Shown here piece by piece: positions 45,318 through 54,556 of a stretch of 64,000 bases of DNA. Location: NCBI RefSeq assembly GCF_026262505.1, contig NC_067206.1, positions 11,737,507-11,801,506 on the forward strand. The letters run 5' to 3'. Under the pieces are notes generated by a model. It searched no databases, had not been told where the DNA came from, and was given only the letters and a program-made list of their open reading frames with translations. This stretch comes from Trichomonas vaginalis G3 (lineage: Eukaryota; Parabasalia; Trichomonadida; Trichomonadidae). Made by a program: the position numbers and the translations under genes. The stretch's first letter is position 1. Every line of letters begins with the position of its first letter.

Positions 45318-47384
45318 AAATTTTTATAAAAATACACTTTTCATAAGTATTCAATATTTGAGAATCCGCTCCAAAAAAGAAAAGATTCTCTTATATTTGC
45401 TTATATAAAAGGGGACTCTCTATCAGAATCGAATGTATGAATTCAGCGCCTCTGATAGAGAGTTTCCTCTTATATAAGCAACTTTTTTTTCATGCGATAT
45501 TGTGTATCAAAACACAAAAATCTACTATTGTGAGAAATTAAACCCTGCGAGGTACCAGTCTAGAACTGGCACTTCGCAGGGTTTAATTTCTCTTGATGGA
45601 TGACAAATCTTACTCGCAATTATGAATCATTGAGAGCAATGATTGGCACTTGTCTTGAGAAATTAAAGACTGTGGAAAACCGTTTACATGTTAGTTCCCC
45701 ACAGACTTTAGTTTAAGCCAGATAAATGGGAAAGTTTACCAGCTATCTGGAAGGAATTGCTCCTTATGATGCATACATTGTATGTGTGTACATCATATGG
45801 AGCAATTCCTTCAATTAAACGAAAAAAACTTTGGTGCAATCTTGAACGATTGCACCAAAGTTTCGAACTTTACTGAGAGAATTGAAGGGTGAGAGATACA
45901 TAGTCTATCTATGTACCTCCCGCCCTTCAATTCCAATTCTAAATGGGAGAAACTTTGTTTGAATGTTATCTTATTCAAACAAAGTTTCTCCCATTTAGAG
46001 TTGGAATAGGAGCCTACGAAGCACTGATATATAATCAGTGCTTTGTAGGTCCCTATTCCTAATACAAACTTCGAAAACTCGGTCGCAATTGCATCTGATT
46101 GCGACCGAGCTTTCGAACTTTCCAGAGGGAATTGAAGGGTGAGAGGTATATAGTATGCCTATATGCCTCTCACCCTCCAATTCCTTCTCTGAAGCTGGGA
46201 AATTTTGTCTGAATGTTAAATTATTCGGACAAAATTTCCCAGCTTCAGAGAGGGAATGGAAGCCTACCAGGCACTGATACATAATCAGTGCCTTGTGGGC
46301 TCATATTCCTAATAGAAAGTTCGAAAACTTTGGTGCAATCGTTGATGATTGCACCAAAGTTTTCGAACTTCGTATAAGGAACTGAAGGGTGAGAGGTGTA
46401 TAGTTTATCTATATGCTTCCCACCCTCCAATACCCTCCCTGAAAGCGGGAAACTTTGTCTGAATGTTAAATTATTCGGACAAAATTTCCCAGCTTCAGAG
46501 AGGGAATGGAAGCCTACCAGGCACTGATACATAATCAGTGCCTTGTGGGCTCATATTCCTAATAGAAAGTTCGAAAACTTTGGTGCAATCGTTGATGATT
46601 GCACCAAAGTTTTCGAACTTCGTATAAGGAACTGAAGGGTGAGAGGTGTATAGTTTATCTATATGCTTCCCACCCTCCAATACCCTCCCTGAAAGCGGGA
46701 AACTTTGTCTGAATGTTAAACTATTCAGACAAAGTTTCCAGCTTTAAGAGAAGGAATTGATGGCGATGGCGTACTGATTCATAATCAGTACATCATAGCT
46801 ATCAATTCCTTAGAATCAGTTCAAAAACCTGTGTGCAATGAGATGCCATTGCACACAAGTTTTTGAGCTTTGTATAGTGAATTGAAGGGTGAGAGGTGTA
46901 TAAGCATACTATATGCCTCTCACCCTTCAATTCCAATTCTAAATGGGAGAAACTTTGCATTAATGTTATCTTACTCTAGCAAAGTCTCTCCCATTTAGAG
47001 TTGGAATAGGAGCCTACGAAGCACTGAAATATAATCAGTGTCTTGCAAACTCCTATTCCTAATAAAAATTTAGAAAACTTTGGCGCATTTGATTATTATA
47101 TCTTTTCAAGAGAAATTAAACCCTGCGAAGTGCCAGTTCTAGACTGGTACCTCGCAGGGTTTAATTTCTCACAATAGTAGATTTTTGTGTTTTGATACAC
47201 AATATCGCATGAAAAAAAAGTTGCTTATATAAGAGGAAACTCTCTATCAGAGGCGCTGAATTCATACATTCGATTCTGATAGAGAGTCCCCTTTTATATA
47301 AGCAAATATAAGAGAATCTTTTCTTTTTTGGAGCGGATTCTCAAATATTGAATACTTATGAAAAGTGTATTTTTATAAAAATTT
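45318..47384. repeat. Inner 279-bp inverted repeat pair bounding hairpin array 3
   Basis: The arms 45318-45596 and 47106-47384 have the same length and are near-identical inverted copies. Each arm itself contains two hairpins: one around GGACTCTCTATCAGA/TCTGATAGAGAGT and one around AGAAATTAAACCCTGCGAGG with its complement. The nesting of hairpins inside a large hairpin would let the whole 2-kb unit fold back. The pair could be an inserted element or part of X3; no duplication flanks it. Confidence 0.88.
45753..47080. repeat. Hairpin array 3: five 250-bp A-B-C-D cassettes plus variant hairpins
   Basis: Hairpin A begins at 45879, 46129, 46379, 46629 and 46879: four intervals of exactly 250 bp. 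Between them lie B (arm GGGAAATTTTGTCTGAATG), C (AGCCTACCAGGCACTGAT) and D (TTCGAAAACTTTGGTGCAAT), always in the order A-B-C-D. Units at 46200-46449 and 46450-46699 are near-identical; the outer units differ at many sites in both arms, yet keep pairing and the 250-bp spacing. At the left edge (45600-45850) variant hairpins resemble array 1, for example AAGGAATTGCTCCTTATGAT, and one A hairpin is followed directly by D. About 22 hairpins in all. Confidence 0.93.
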
Positions 47385-48019
47385 AATATTATGCATTTCA
47401 TTATACATAAAATTAAAATGTCTATAATTATTTTCTATATTTTACTTTTCATTATCCCTTGAAAAGTTCCCTCAAAATTTAATTTTAGGTATTTATGAAG
47501 ATTTTTATATACCTTCCTTTACTAAACATAATTATAATATATTTTAAATTTCTTTTCAAAAAATTATATGAGAATCTCAAATTAACAATGAAATTTTTTA
47601 TAGTAAAAACATACTTATAACCATATATAAAGATACTTTTTTTCACAAAACAATAATCGTACTTCCTCAACGATTAATCAACACTGCAACAATATTTTTG
47701 ACAAAAATAATCGTTTTGTAATTTGTGTTTCTACCCCCTCAGAATATCTACAATATGACGCCATAAACCATTCATTATTGAATCGAAACGGTTATGATGC
47801 CGATATGACGCGAATGCCCCAGAAACCCATCAGTGTCGACAAAAAAGTGAGATGAAACATCTTTTCTGAAGAGATTTATATAGAAAGTAAATAGTATATT
47901 CATCTCGAAAAGAAAAAATTTGGTAAATCACAATTCAAACAATAGAAATTTAAAAAACAAAATAATAAACAGAAAATATAAGTAGTACAATAATTGTCAA
48001 AAGGAGTTTCTGGCTGAAA

Positions 48020-48736
48020 TTACCAGATTTTGCCTCCATAATTCTTATATTTTGATACAATTGAATTATGTGAATCTTGATCGGCCAACAGACTATCAGT
48101 GTTTAATCGCAACGCTTCTGCAGTTGGAGAATTCCAAATTCCTTGAATAAGTTGAAGATTGATACTTAATGGATGAATACTCTCTGCTTCATCGGGTTTT
48201 TCATTTGGCGTCGAAAACTGTGCAACAATTATGCTTTTTCCTGACTGAGTATTGGATACATCCTGATTTTGATTACTGACCATGCTCGTTTCTGCGGTTC
48301 GTTCATTGGCATTGTCAGCAGAATCAGTATCTATTGAGAAGGCATCATCATTTGCAGAATTTTGTTGTTCGCATATTTCTTGAACTTGTTTATTTGACTG
48401 TAATAGTATTTGCCATCGATTTTTGATGTTGGAATCAGATCTTCCGACAAAAAATTTCGCAATTTTGGACCATTTACGGCCAAGAACTGTGTATTTCTCG
48501 ATCAATAGCCTGTCTTCTTGTGGTGTCCATGGTAAATTGAGTATTTCCGGTGATAAATGACCTTTATATCTCTCTCTACACTGTCGTGGGGTTCTACAAG
48601 GCATCATACACGAAATTAAATTCCAATTTTTCTCACCATATTGCTGAACAAGTAATTTGAGTCTGGCATCTTCATATGATGTAAAAACTTGCCGGTGTAA
48701 AACAGTTTTTTGAGAATTGCCAAATCCGGCATCCAT
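48020..48736 (-). CDS. R2R3 Myb DNA-binding protein
   Basis: 238 residues from the ATG at 48736 (MDAGFGNSQK). Two Myb repeats at about residues 16-105: the first is FTSYEDARLKLLVQQYGEKN then WNLISCMMPCRTPRQCRERY, the second WTPQEDRLLIEKYTVLGRKW then SKIAKFFVGRSDSNIKNRW. The first repeat has F at the first conserved Trp position, as often seen. The C-terminal half is Asn-, Ser- and Gln-rich and probably disordered. Trichomonads use many small Mybs of this build as transcription factors. It lies 190 bases from the right end of X3. Confidence 0.9.
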   Translation of the reverse strand: MDAGFGNSQKTVLHRQVFTSYEDARLKLLVQQYGEKNWNLISCMMPCRTPRQCRERYKGHLSPEILNLPWTPQEDRLLIEKYTVLGRKWSKIAKFFVGRSDSNIKNRWQILLQSNKQVQEICEQQNSANDDAFSIDTDSADNANERTAETSMVSNQNQDVSNTQSGKSIIVAQFSTPNEKPDEAESIHPLSINLQLIQGIWNSPTAEALRLNTDSLLADQDSHNSIVSKYKNYGGKIW

Positions 48737-50024
48737 CAAAAACTAAAAAGTCCTGTTTTAAAAAAATTGAAATATGAAATTTTATCGAATTGATGATAAC
48801 ATATATGAGACATCATTCTTATATAATTAATCAGAATTTTGATTTTTTGAGAAGAGTTTCAATCAGATTACGATCAAAATTTTGAAATTTTATATAGAAT
48901 TTCATTCAAAATTGTAGTATGAAATCAAATAGTCGGAATAATAATCATATAGTACCATCATAAAGTATTTTTTTTTACAAAAAAAAAAAACGATCTTTAT
49001 TCGGGTTGAACTATATCTTATTTATTGTTATGTCTTCATTGTGATTTTAACAATTAAAAGAAAAAAATGTTCCTCTTCAAATTGAAATTTCGCGATTAGT
49101 TCATCATTGGCTGCCGAAAATTCTGAACGATCCTCCTGGTAAACATAAGCAAAATGTTAAATCATTCCATGATGAAGCTTTCAAGCTGGCGAATTATAAA
49201 GTATTTTAACTGCGAGATTTTGGATGCTATCACAGAAATTATGCTAAAATATAGTATTAATAGTGATACATTTAAAGATAGTTTAGTCGGTTTTTGCATT
49301 TTTAAAATGTTAGTCACCTTTCTCCTTCCAAAGTGAAAAAAAAATTGTTTAAAATATAAAAAGAATTTTTATTCGCATAGGCGACAAACAAGGATTTATA
49401 AATAAATAATGGGGCTTTGAGTATTGATCTGAATTGAATCAGATAATTAGCCGTAAAAAATCTTCTAATAACGATTTCTCATGCATGAAAGATGGCTATG
49501 AGTGGCGTTAATGAGGGCGTTTGATAATTGGAGTTGGACATAAAAATTGGAGATCTTAATTTTTGAGAATTTTGGTGCGATCTTACTGGTACAAGCAAGA
49601 GTATGGAAGGAGATTGAACTGAGAAAAAAACTAGAGCATGCAAAAGAATCATGCTACAGCTTAGTTGAATGTCATTTATGCAAATAAAAATATCTTTTTC
49701 AAATTTCAAACAAATTTTTGCCACTTTTTGAAAGAAGATAAGGTAACAAACATTTTAAAATGCAAAACCTAGACTTAAACTATGCCGAAATGTAAGCTCA
49801 CCGTTACGGTTTTTTCTTTTTTGGGGGGCTCGCAAGCTCGCCCCCAAAAAAGAAAAAACCGTAACGGTGACTAACATTTAGGAAAAATTTGTTGAAAGCT
49901 TGAATAAATATAATATTCCAAATAATAGACTTAAGGCAATAATATTAATCAGATTCTAAATTAATAGTAATTTATATCAACTACCATTATATTTCATAGT
50001 TAAAATTTCGTTATTTTCAGCTGA
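48737..50024. other. Intergenic region holding a long palindrome
   Basis: 1.29 kb between two divergent genes. Apart from the palindrome at 49798-49870 there are only short ORFs without coding character (for example 49154-49336). A poly-A/T-rich stretch lies at about 48965-49000. Confidence 0.4.
49798..49870. repeat. 73-bp palindrome with 30-bp perfect arms
   Basis: The arm TCACCGTTACGG continues with T6, C, T6 and G5 and is perfectly complementary to the right arm (49841-49870). The 13-base centre contains GCTCGC twice. Weaker complementarity (AAATGT and ACATTT) extends the palindrome to about 49789-49879. The homopolymer blocks and the GC-rich tip are unlike the hairpins of the arrays. It could be a solo foldback element or a transcript-end hairpin; it lies between divergent genes. 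Confidence 0.92.
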
Positions 50025-50981
50025 ATGAAACATCTTCCAAAGCGTCCTCATGTAAGGCCTATTGTAATAAATAAATTAAGGATCATGCAGATAATAGTTG
50101 GTATCATAACAGTGATTATAACAGTTTCTGTCTTTCAATTATTGCCAAATGTAAATAGTTTCCCGCCAACTCCACGCAGACCGCTATTTTTTAATTTACC
50201 CGTGCATACGTCAAACGATTCAACTACGTTAAACATTGATTTTCATAAAATTATTTTTGTAATTTCATTAATTCCTAATGAATCTTGCATTTATACATTA
50301 GATAGATTTCACTTTATAGTTCCTTTTATAAATAGATTCCTTCAATATGCGCATTCTTTCAAATTTCCGATAATTCAATTAACATTTAATCGAATTGTTA
50401 GAGAAATAGATATTCAAAGGATCAGAGCTTTTAAAGCTGTGGAAGGTGGTAAAAAAGTTAATTCATATCATTCTCAATCAAACAAAAAACAAAGAAAATC
50501 TCTAATTGATTCTAATATTATTGGAAAATGCATATATGAAGATCCCATTAACATAAATACCAAACAACTTCCAGACACTAATCCAGATCTAATCAGACAT
50601 CTTCGTGACATTTATTTAATAAATAAAGATGAAATAGCAAACGCAGTATACGGATTAGGTGGTAAGTATGTTTTAATTGCTGGATCTAATCTTGAATCAG
50701 ATATTATGAAGATAACACAAATTTTATCAAATAATAACTTAACCCCAATTGTATTTTCCGATTTGGTAGACCCAAATTATAACTATAATATCCAAAAGCA
50801 TCATTACTCAAATCATTCTAGTTATAAACAAGAGAAACTTAAACAATTAAGCGATTACGGCGGATATTATATTAGTACAACAGAGTTTATGAATTCAATT
50901 AGAAAATTGCATATCAAACCTTCATCTATTGAATATTTATTATCAAATCCACCAGTTCGTGTGTTTAACTTTTTGATCTGA
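50025..50981 (+). CDS. Signal-anchored protein, possible divergent isochorismatase-like fold
   Basis: 318 residues. A basic N-terminus (MKHLPKRPHVRPIVINKLR) precedes one hydrophobic segment (about residues 20-41, IMQIIVGIITVIITVSVFQL), giving a type II membrane protein with the rest in the lumen or outside. The body alternates strands and helices: KIIFVISLIPN, then IVPFINRFLQYAHSFKFPII, and much later KYVLIAGSNLESDIMKITQI then TPIVFSDLVDP. This order (strand, helix with an Arg/His-rich turn, parallel strand, late G-S/T helix, strand-Asp) loosely recalls isochorismatase-like hydrolases, but the catalytic residues are not evident. Function unknown. Confidence 0.6.
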   Translation: MKHLPKRPHVRPIVINKLRIMQIIVGIITVIITVSVFQLLPNVNSFPPTPRRPLFFNLPVHTSNDSTTLNIDFHKIIFVISLIPNESCIYTLDRFHFIVPFINRFLQYAHSFKFPIIQLTFNRIVREIDIQRIRAFKAVEGGKKVNSYHSQSNKKQRKSLIDSNIIGKCIYEDPININTKQLPDTNPDLIRHLRDIYLINKDEIANAVYGLGGKYVLIAGSNLESDIMKITQILSNNNLTPIVFSDLVDPNYNYNIQKHHYSNHSSYKQEKLKQLSDYGGYYISTTEFMNSIRKLHIKPSSIEYLLSNPPVRVFNFLI

Positions 50982-51492
50982 CCAATTTAAACTACGGACA
51001 GGATCGTTGTTGTACGAAATGACAAATTAACTAGTATCATGCGCAGCGACTCGATAAATTTTGTTTAATAAAGAAATATCGCCTGGAATAAGAATTATAA
51101 GCGTCTACTTCATACAGTCTGTGCGTACACAAATTATATTTGTTTTATATTAATAAAAATTGTTTTGTATATTTTTCACAATATTTCTTTATTTTTGCTC
51201 ATTCCTATAGACAATAAATGGTTCTGTCAATACTACTATTTATCAGCATTAAAACCACTTAAAACAGAAAATCTCAATTATATTTTTCATTGACAAATGT
51301 TCCTAATATCATGCACATTGATTAAAACACAAGCAGGTGACCTATTTAACCAAATTTTCTATCGAACAGCTACCAAACCTATTATATAATATACAATCAA
51401 AATTAATTGAAAACAAATAAGTTTATATATATATATTCAGTTTAATTATTACTTTATTTTAGATATACGAATAAAAATATTTCAAGAGAAAA
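50982..51492. other. Intergenic stretch between convergent genes
   Basis: 510 AT-rich bases between the 3' ends of two convergent genes. No repeat or RNA gene recognised. Confidence 0.4.
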
Positions 51493-52737
51493 TTACTTCT
51501 GCGAGCGTAATACTTGAGTTGCGCAATGCGCACCACCGTACATGGCTGTAATCTGTGAGAAGTCCATGTAGTAAACATGTCCATCGTAACCGTGTTGTAC
51601 CAAAGCCTTTTCGACTTCAGGATTGATAGCGAAAACTCTATCCTTTCCCAAAGGAGTTTTTCCTAAGTGTAATAAGTTGATGAAGTAGTCCTCCTGCTGT
51701 TTGAATGTTGCTTCTACGACTTCGAACTTCTCCTTCTTGAGCCATTGGCCAAATGGCATAGTTTTCTCTTCTACGTAGCCTTCTTCTCTCTTTACGTATT
51801 CGTGAGCTATTCTTACGTACTGTGGATCATCTTGTGCGATCTTGTCAACGCAAACGCAAAGTTTTTCTGAGGCAACGTTGAAGAAAGTGTCGAGATGCAT
51901 ACGTTGCTGGTTGCAATCGACTTTGTCTTCAACAACAACAAACCTGTCGCAGCCCAAAAGGTCTTTGTCCATAAGCTGCTGGGCTGCATTCATATTTGTA
52001 CGTAAACCAACGCCCAAAAGCATGCAATCCTTTGAAAGTGGAATGAAGTCACCACCCTCGATGGTTCCTGGAGCTTCGATGCGGCCAACTGGATTGACGC
52101 CGATCTGTGGCCAAACAATTGACATAAGATCGTTTTCATCGCGACGCTGGGCAGCACCAAAGCGGCCAATGACAACGCCCTTAGCCGTGGTGATCTGCTG
52201 ATCGCGAGTAAAAACGGTATTAGCAAGAGGAGAAAGTGGGATCTTGTCGTAGTGGAAACCTGTGGATGATTTGTCGTTGACATCGATTATGAGCGTTGGA
52301 TGGAGGAAAATAAGATCAATAAGATGATCTTTGGAAAGCTTTGAGAGAGAGAAATCGAGATATTCTTGTTTGAGCTTTGTTTGAGTATCTGCTGAAGGTA
52401 TTCCTGGTGTAAGAGAGAAATGAACGGGTGTAAAGTTTACCAGGGCTTTTCTGAGTTCGGATGTTTCCATGTTTTTGAGAATTTCACGAACTGTCCAGAT
52501 ACGAGCACCGCAGGCTTCGTGAAGAAGCTTCCTGAACTCATTGTGGCATCCTACAGCCTTTTTGGGATTCGGTGGGTGCTCGTAAAGGAAAGCAGAAAGA
52601 TGAAAAGGAAATCTTGTTTCAATTCCTGGACAATGGGTGATGATATCTGTTGGATGATCAAACTCAGAGACCTGGTTGAAACTTTTGACCAGAGGAAAGC
52701 GAAAACTTGATGATGCGCGAGAAATACTTGCAAGCAT
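51493..52737 (-). CDS. Arginine deiminase, hydrogenosome-type leader
   Basis: 414 residues. Arginine deiminase hydrolyses arginine to citrulline and ammonia, the first step of the arginine dihydrolase pathway, an energy source in trichomonads. The guanidino-group enzyme core is complete: FTRDQ (Asp179), GTIEGGDF (Glu227, Asp230), RMHLDTFF (His281, Asp283) and the nucleophile Cys405 in GGAHCATQ. The N-terminus MLASISRASSSFR is short, Ser/Arg-rich and has no acidic residue, like hydrogenosomal targeting peptides, which are cut after an Arg-containing motif; the Trichomonas vaginalis enzyme is known to be hydrogenosomal. The ATG is supported by an initiator element 10 bases upstream. Confidence 0.96.
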   Translation of the reverse strand: MLASISRASSSFRFPLVKSFNQVSEFDHPTDIITHCPGIETRFPFHLSAFLYEHPPNPKKAVGCHNEFRKLLHEACGARIWTVREILKNMETSELRKALVNFTPVHFSLTPGIPSADTQTKLKQEYLDFSLSKLSKDHLIDLIFLHPTLIIDVNDKSSTGFHYDKIPLSPLANTVFTRDQQITTAKGVVIGRFGAAQRRDENDLMSIVWPQIGVNPVGRIEAPGTIEGGDFIPLSKDCMLLGVGLRTNMNAAQQLMDKDLLGCDRFVVVEDKVDCNQQRMHLDTFFNVASEKLCVCVDKIAQDDPQYVRIAHEYVKREEGYVEEKTMPFGQWLKKEKFEVVEATFKQQEDYFINLLHLGKTPLGKDRVFAINPEVEKALVQHGYDGHVYYMDFSQITAMYGGAHCATQVLRSQK

Positions 52738-52747
52738 AGGATGAGAA

Positions 52748-52759
52748 CGATGAAAATGA
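52748..52759 (-). promoter_or_regulatory. Initiator (Inr) element of the arginine deiminase gene
   Basis: On the minus strand TCATTTTCATCG lies 10 bases upstream of the ATG at 52737. It matches TCAYTWYTCAT at nearly every position, one of the best initiators in the window. Confidence 0.75.
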
Positions 52760-53073
52760 TCAAAAACAATTCAATCTAAAATAAAATATCATAAACATCA
52801 TGAATGAATATTATGATATGCATAGATCAAATGGATCCTGTTATAATAGTAATAAGACAAAATGAGTTTGAATATTCTTCTGAGAGAAGATCATGCAATA
52901 TGATTGATATGAATTTACTAACAATTGAGGATATCGACTTAGAATGATAGCTTGTACATTTTATTTAAAACAGATAAAGAATATAAAAACAGTTTACATG
53001 AATTAAATAACATCTTTCTATTTCATACAGTATATGATGAGGGACAAGGCATTTTTTATAAGTTAGATAGGCA
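52760..53073. other. Intergenic stretch with no gene seen
   Basis: About 310 AT-rich bases upstream of the arginine deiminase initiator and downstream of the kinase gene. Nothing recognised. Confidence 0.4.
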
Positions 53074-54189
53074 TTAAATATTTCTCTTCTTAATATTGTT
53101 TTTAATTGCATTGGCTCTAACCATTATTGAGTGCTTTAGTTTGTGCTTCTTATTAATTTCCTTAAATTCAGGGGGAACTTTGTCAAAAAATGGATGTTCC
53201 AAGGCTTCCATTGCGCTCAATCTTCTCTGGGGGTCAGCCACAAGGAGTTTTCGCATTAAATCAATCATGTCATCATCTTTGAACTTTGGCTTCATGTGCT
53301 CGATATAAGTTGGCCACATATTGAAATTTACTTGCGGCATCGCACTCAATAAAGAGTTTGGGATGAATATTCCGTATTTATCAATAAATGTAAGTACTTC
53401 TGACGGTGTAAGCATCTCAGAAACTGCAATTGCCATCTGACCAAGGGTTTCGTAATTTTTTTTATTGTAGTCAATAGTAATAACATACAATATGATACCA
53501 ACAGCCCACATGTCAACTGCATAATCATAAAATTTGTAATCAAAGATAAGTTCTGGTGCCATCCAGCGAAGAGTTCCTAATCCAGTTGTATATTGCTGCA
53601 ATGGAAAGTATATTTCGGCTAGACCGAGATCACCTATCTTAAGTTGCTTAGTTTTCTTATCGTAAAGTATATTTTCTGGTTTAATATCTCGATGAATTAT
53701 TCCATGAGAATGAAGATTGTATAATCCATTGATTAGTTGGTAAATATAGATCCTAAAGTCGTCTAGAGATAGATTTTCAAGAATTTCGGCATTAGATGCT
53801 TTACAATATTCCATTACTATTGAAATGCTATTATATTTTGGATCTTTAACTACATCTATAATTTGTACTATATTGGATAGCTTTCGGCATGTTTTTAAAA
53901 TAAAAACTTCGCGTTTGATTGTAATTTCCTTAACATCTTTAAAAACCTTGATAGCTACTTTCTTTTTCCCGTTAGTAGCCATGAATACTGTTGAATATTT
54001 ACCGAATCCAATGATTTTGTTAACTCGATACTTTGATAATACTCCAAAACTTAAACCAAATTCAGAGTAGGATAAAAAAGACGGATAAATATACTTGCTT
54101 ATGTATGCATGAACTCTAGAGGTGGCAATTATTCTGTAGTTTATTACTTTATTCGGAACAGGAAGATCATCCCCACTCGTTTCAAGCAT
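53074..54189 (-). CDS. CK2-alpha-like Ser/Thr protein kinase
   Basis: 371 residues. The N-terminal segment (TSRVHAYISKYIYPSFLSYS) and the kinase start (KYRVNKIIGFGKYSTVFMA) align in style with casein kinase 2 alpha, which reads SRARVYTDVN and GRGKYSEVF. Lys81 in VAIK binds ATP; the catalytic loop is HRDIKPENI (Asp168); the metal-binding motif is DLG at 187-189 followed by LAE, where CK2 has DWGLAE; APE is at 211-213. The substrate-recognition basic cluster of CK2 (KKKKIKRE) is reduced to VKEITIKREV. The chain ends with a basic helix. It is probably an active but diverged CK2 paralogue. Confidence 0.85.
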   Translation of the reverse strand: MLETSGDDLPVPNKVINYRIIATSRVHAYISKYIYPSFLSYSEFGLSFGVLSKYRVNKIIGFGKYSTVFMATNGKKKVAIKVFKDVKEITIKREVFILKTCRKLSNIVQIIDVVKDPKYNSISIVMEYCKASNAEILENLSLDDFRIYIYQLINGLYNLHSHGIIHRDIKPENILYDKKTKQLKIGDLGLAEIYFPLQQYTTGLGTLRWMAPELIFDYKFYDYAVDMWAVGIILYVITIDYNKKNYETLGQMAIAVSEMLTPSEVLTFIDKYGIFIPNSLLSAMPQVNFNMWPTYIEHMKPKFKDDDMIDLMRKLLVADPQRRLSAMEALEHPFFDKVPPEFKEINKKHKLKHSIMVRANAIKNNIKKRNI

Positions 54190-54556
54190 TTTTATACAAA
54201 AATATAGAAGGAGTATTACAAGAATGATGACTTATATCCAATTATAAGATAAAATACAAATAACTTATATTTATGAATTATCCAACCAAACCGTCTGTAT
54301 CGTAAGAAATTTCATTGGAAAGATTTTATGTTCTTATATCGATAAAGAAAGCTATTGTGTAATCACATGTGTCCACAAAGATATATTAAACCCATTCTGG
54401 CTATTCCAGTTCGGAATATAGATAATTTCTTGTATTGATTGTTTTGTAAAGCTAAAGGTTTACTATATTATAAATATTAACAAACAAGTATGTAATAAAT
54501 GCATAAATTATCAAAAAGTCAAATTCTAATGAGACACAAATTTGTTAGAAATTTGA
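54190..54556. other. Intergenic stretch with no gene seen
   Basis: About 370 AT-rich bases between the kinase start and the SANT gene's 3' end. Nothing recognised. Confidence 0.4.

Larger units (their letters stand above)
44828..47828. mobile_element. Hairpin-array element X3, 8-bp target duplication
   Basis: 3001 bp between two perfect copies of ATCAGTGT (44820-44827 and 47829-47836). The outer ends (GGGCTTGGG left, GGGTTTCTGGGG read inward from the right) and the sub-terminal blocks CGGCGTCATATTGGCGTCA, AACCGTTTTCATTCAAT and TTTACGGCGTCAT correspond to those of X2 at 32799-34479, so the two belong to one family. The interior holds a second, nearly perfect inverted pair of 279 bp and, between its arms, a long hairpin array. 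No protein gene. The small ORFs seen here simply read through the repeats. Confidence 0.85.

Noticed and set aside
45995-46680. Protein-coding ORFs of 61-95 codons with repeated sequence in hairpin array 3
   Set aside because: They read through the palindromic cassettes, and the same peptides recur only because the DNA repeats. There is no start context or domain. The same applies to 33386-33821.
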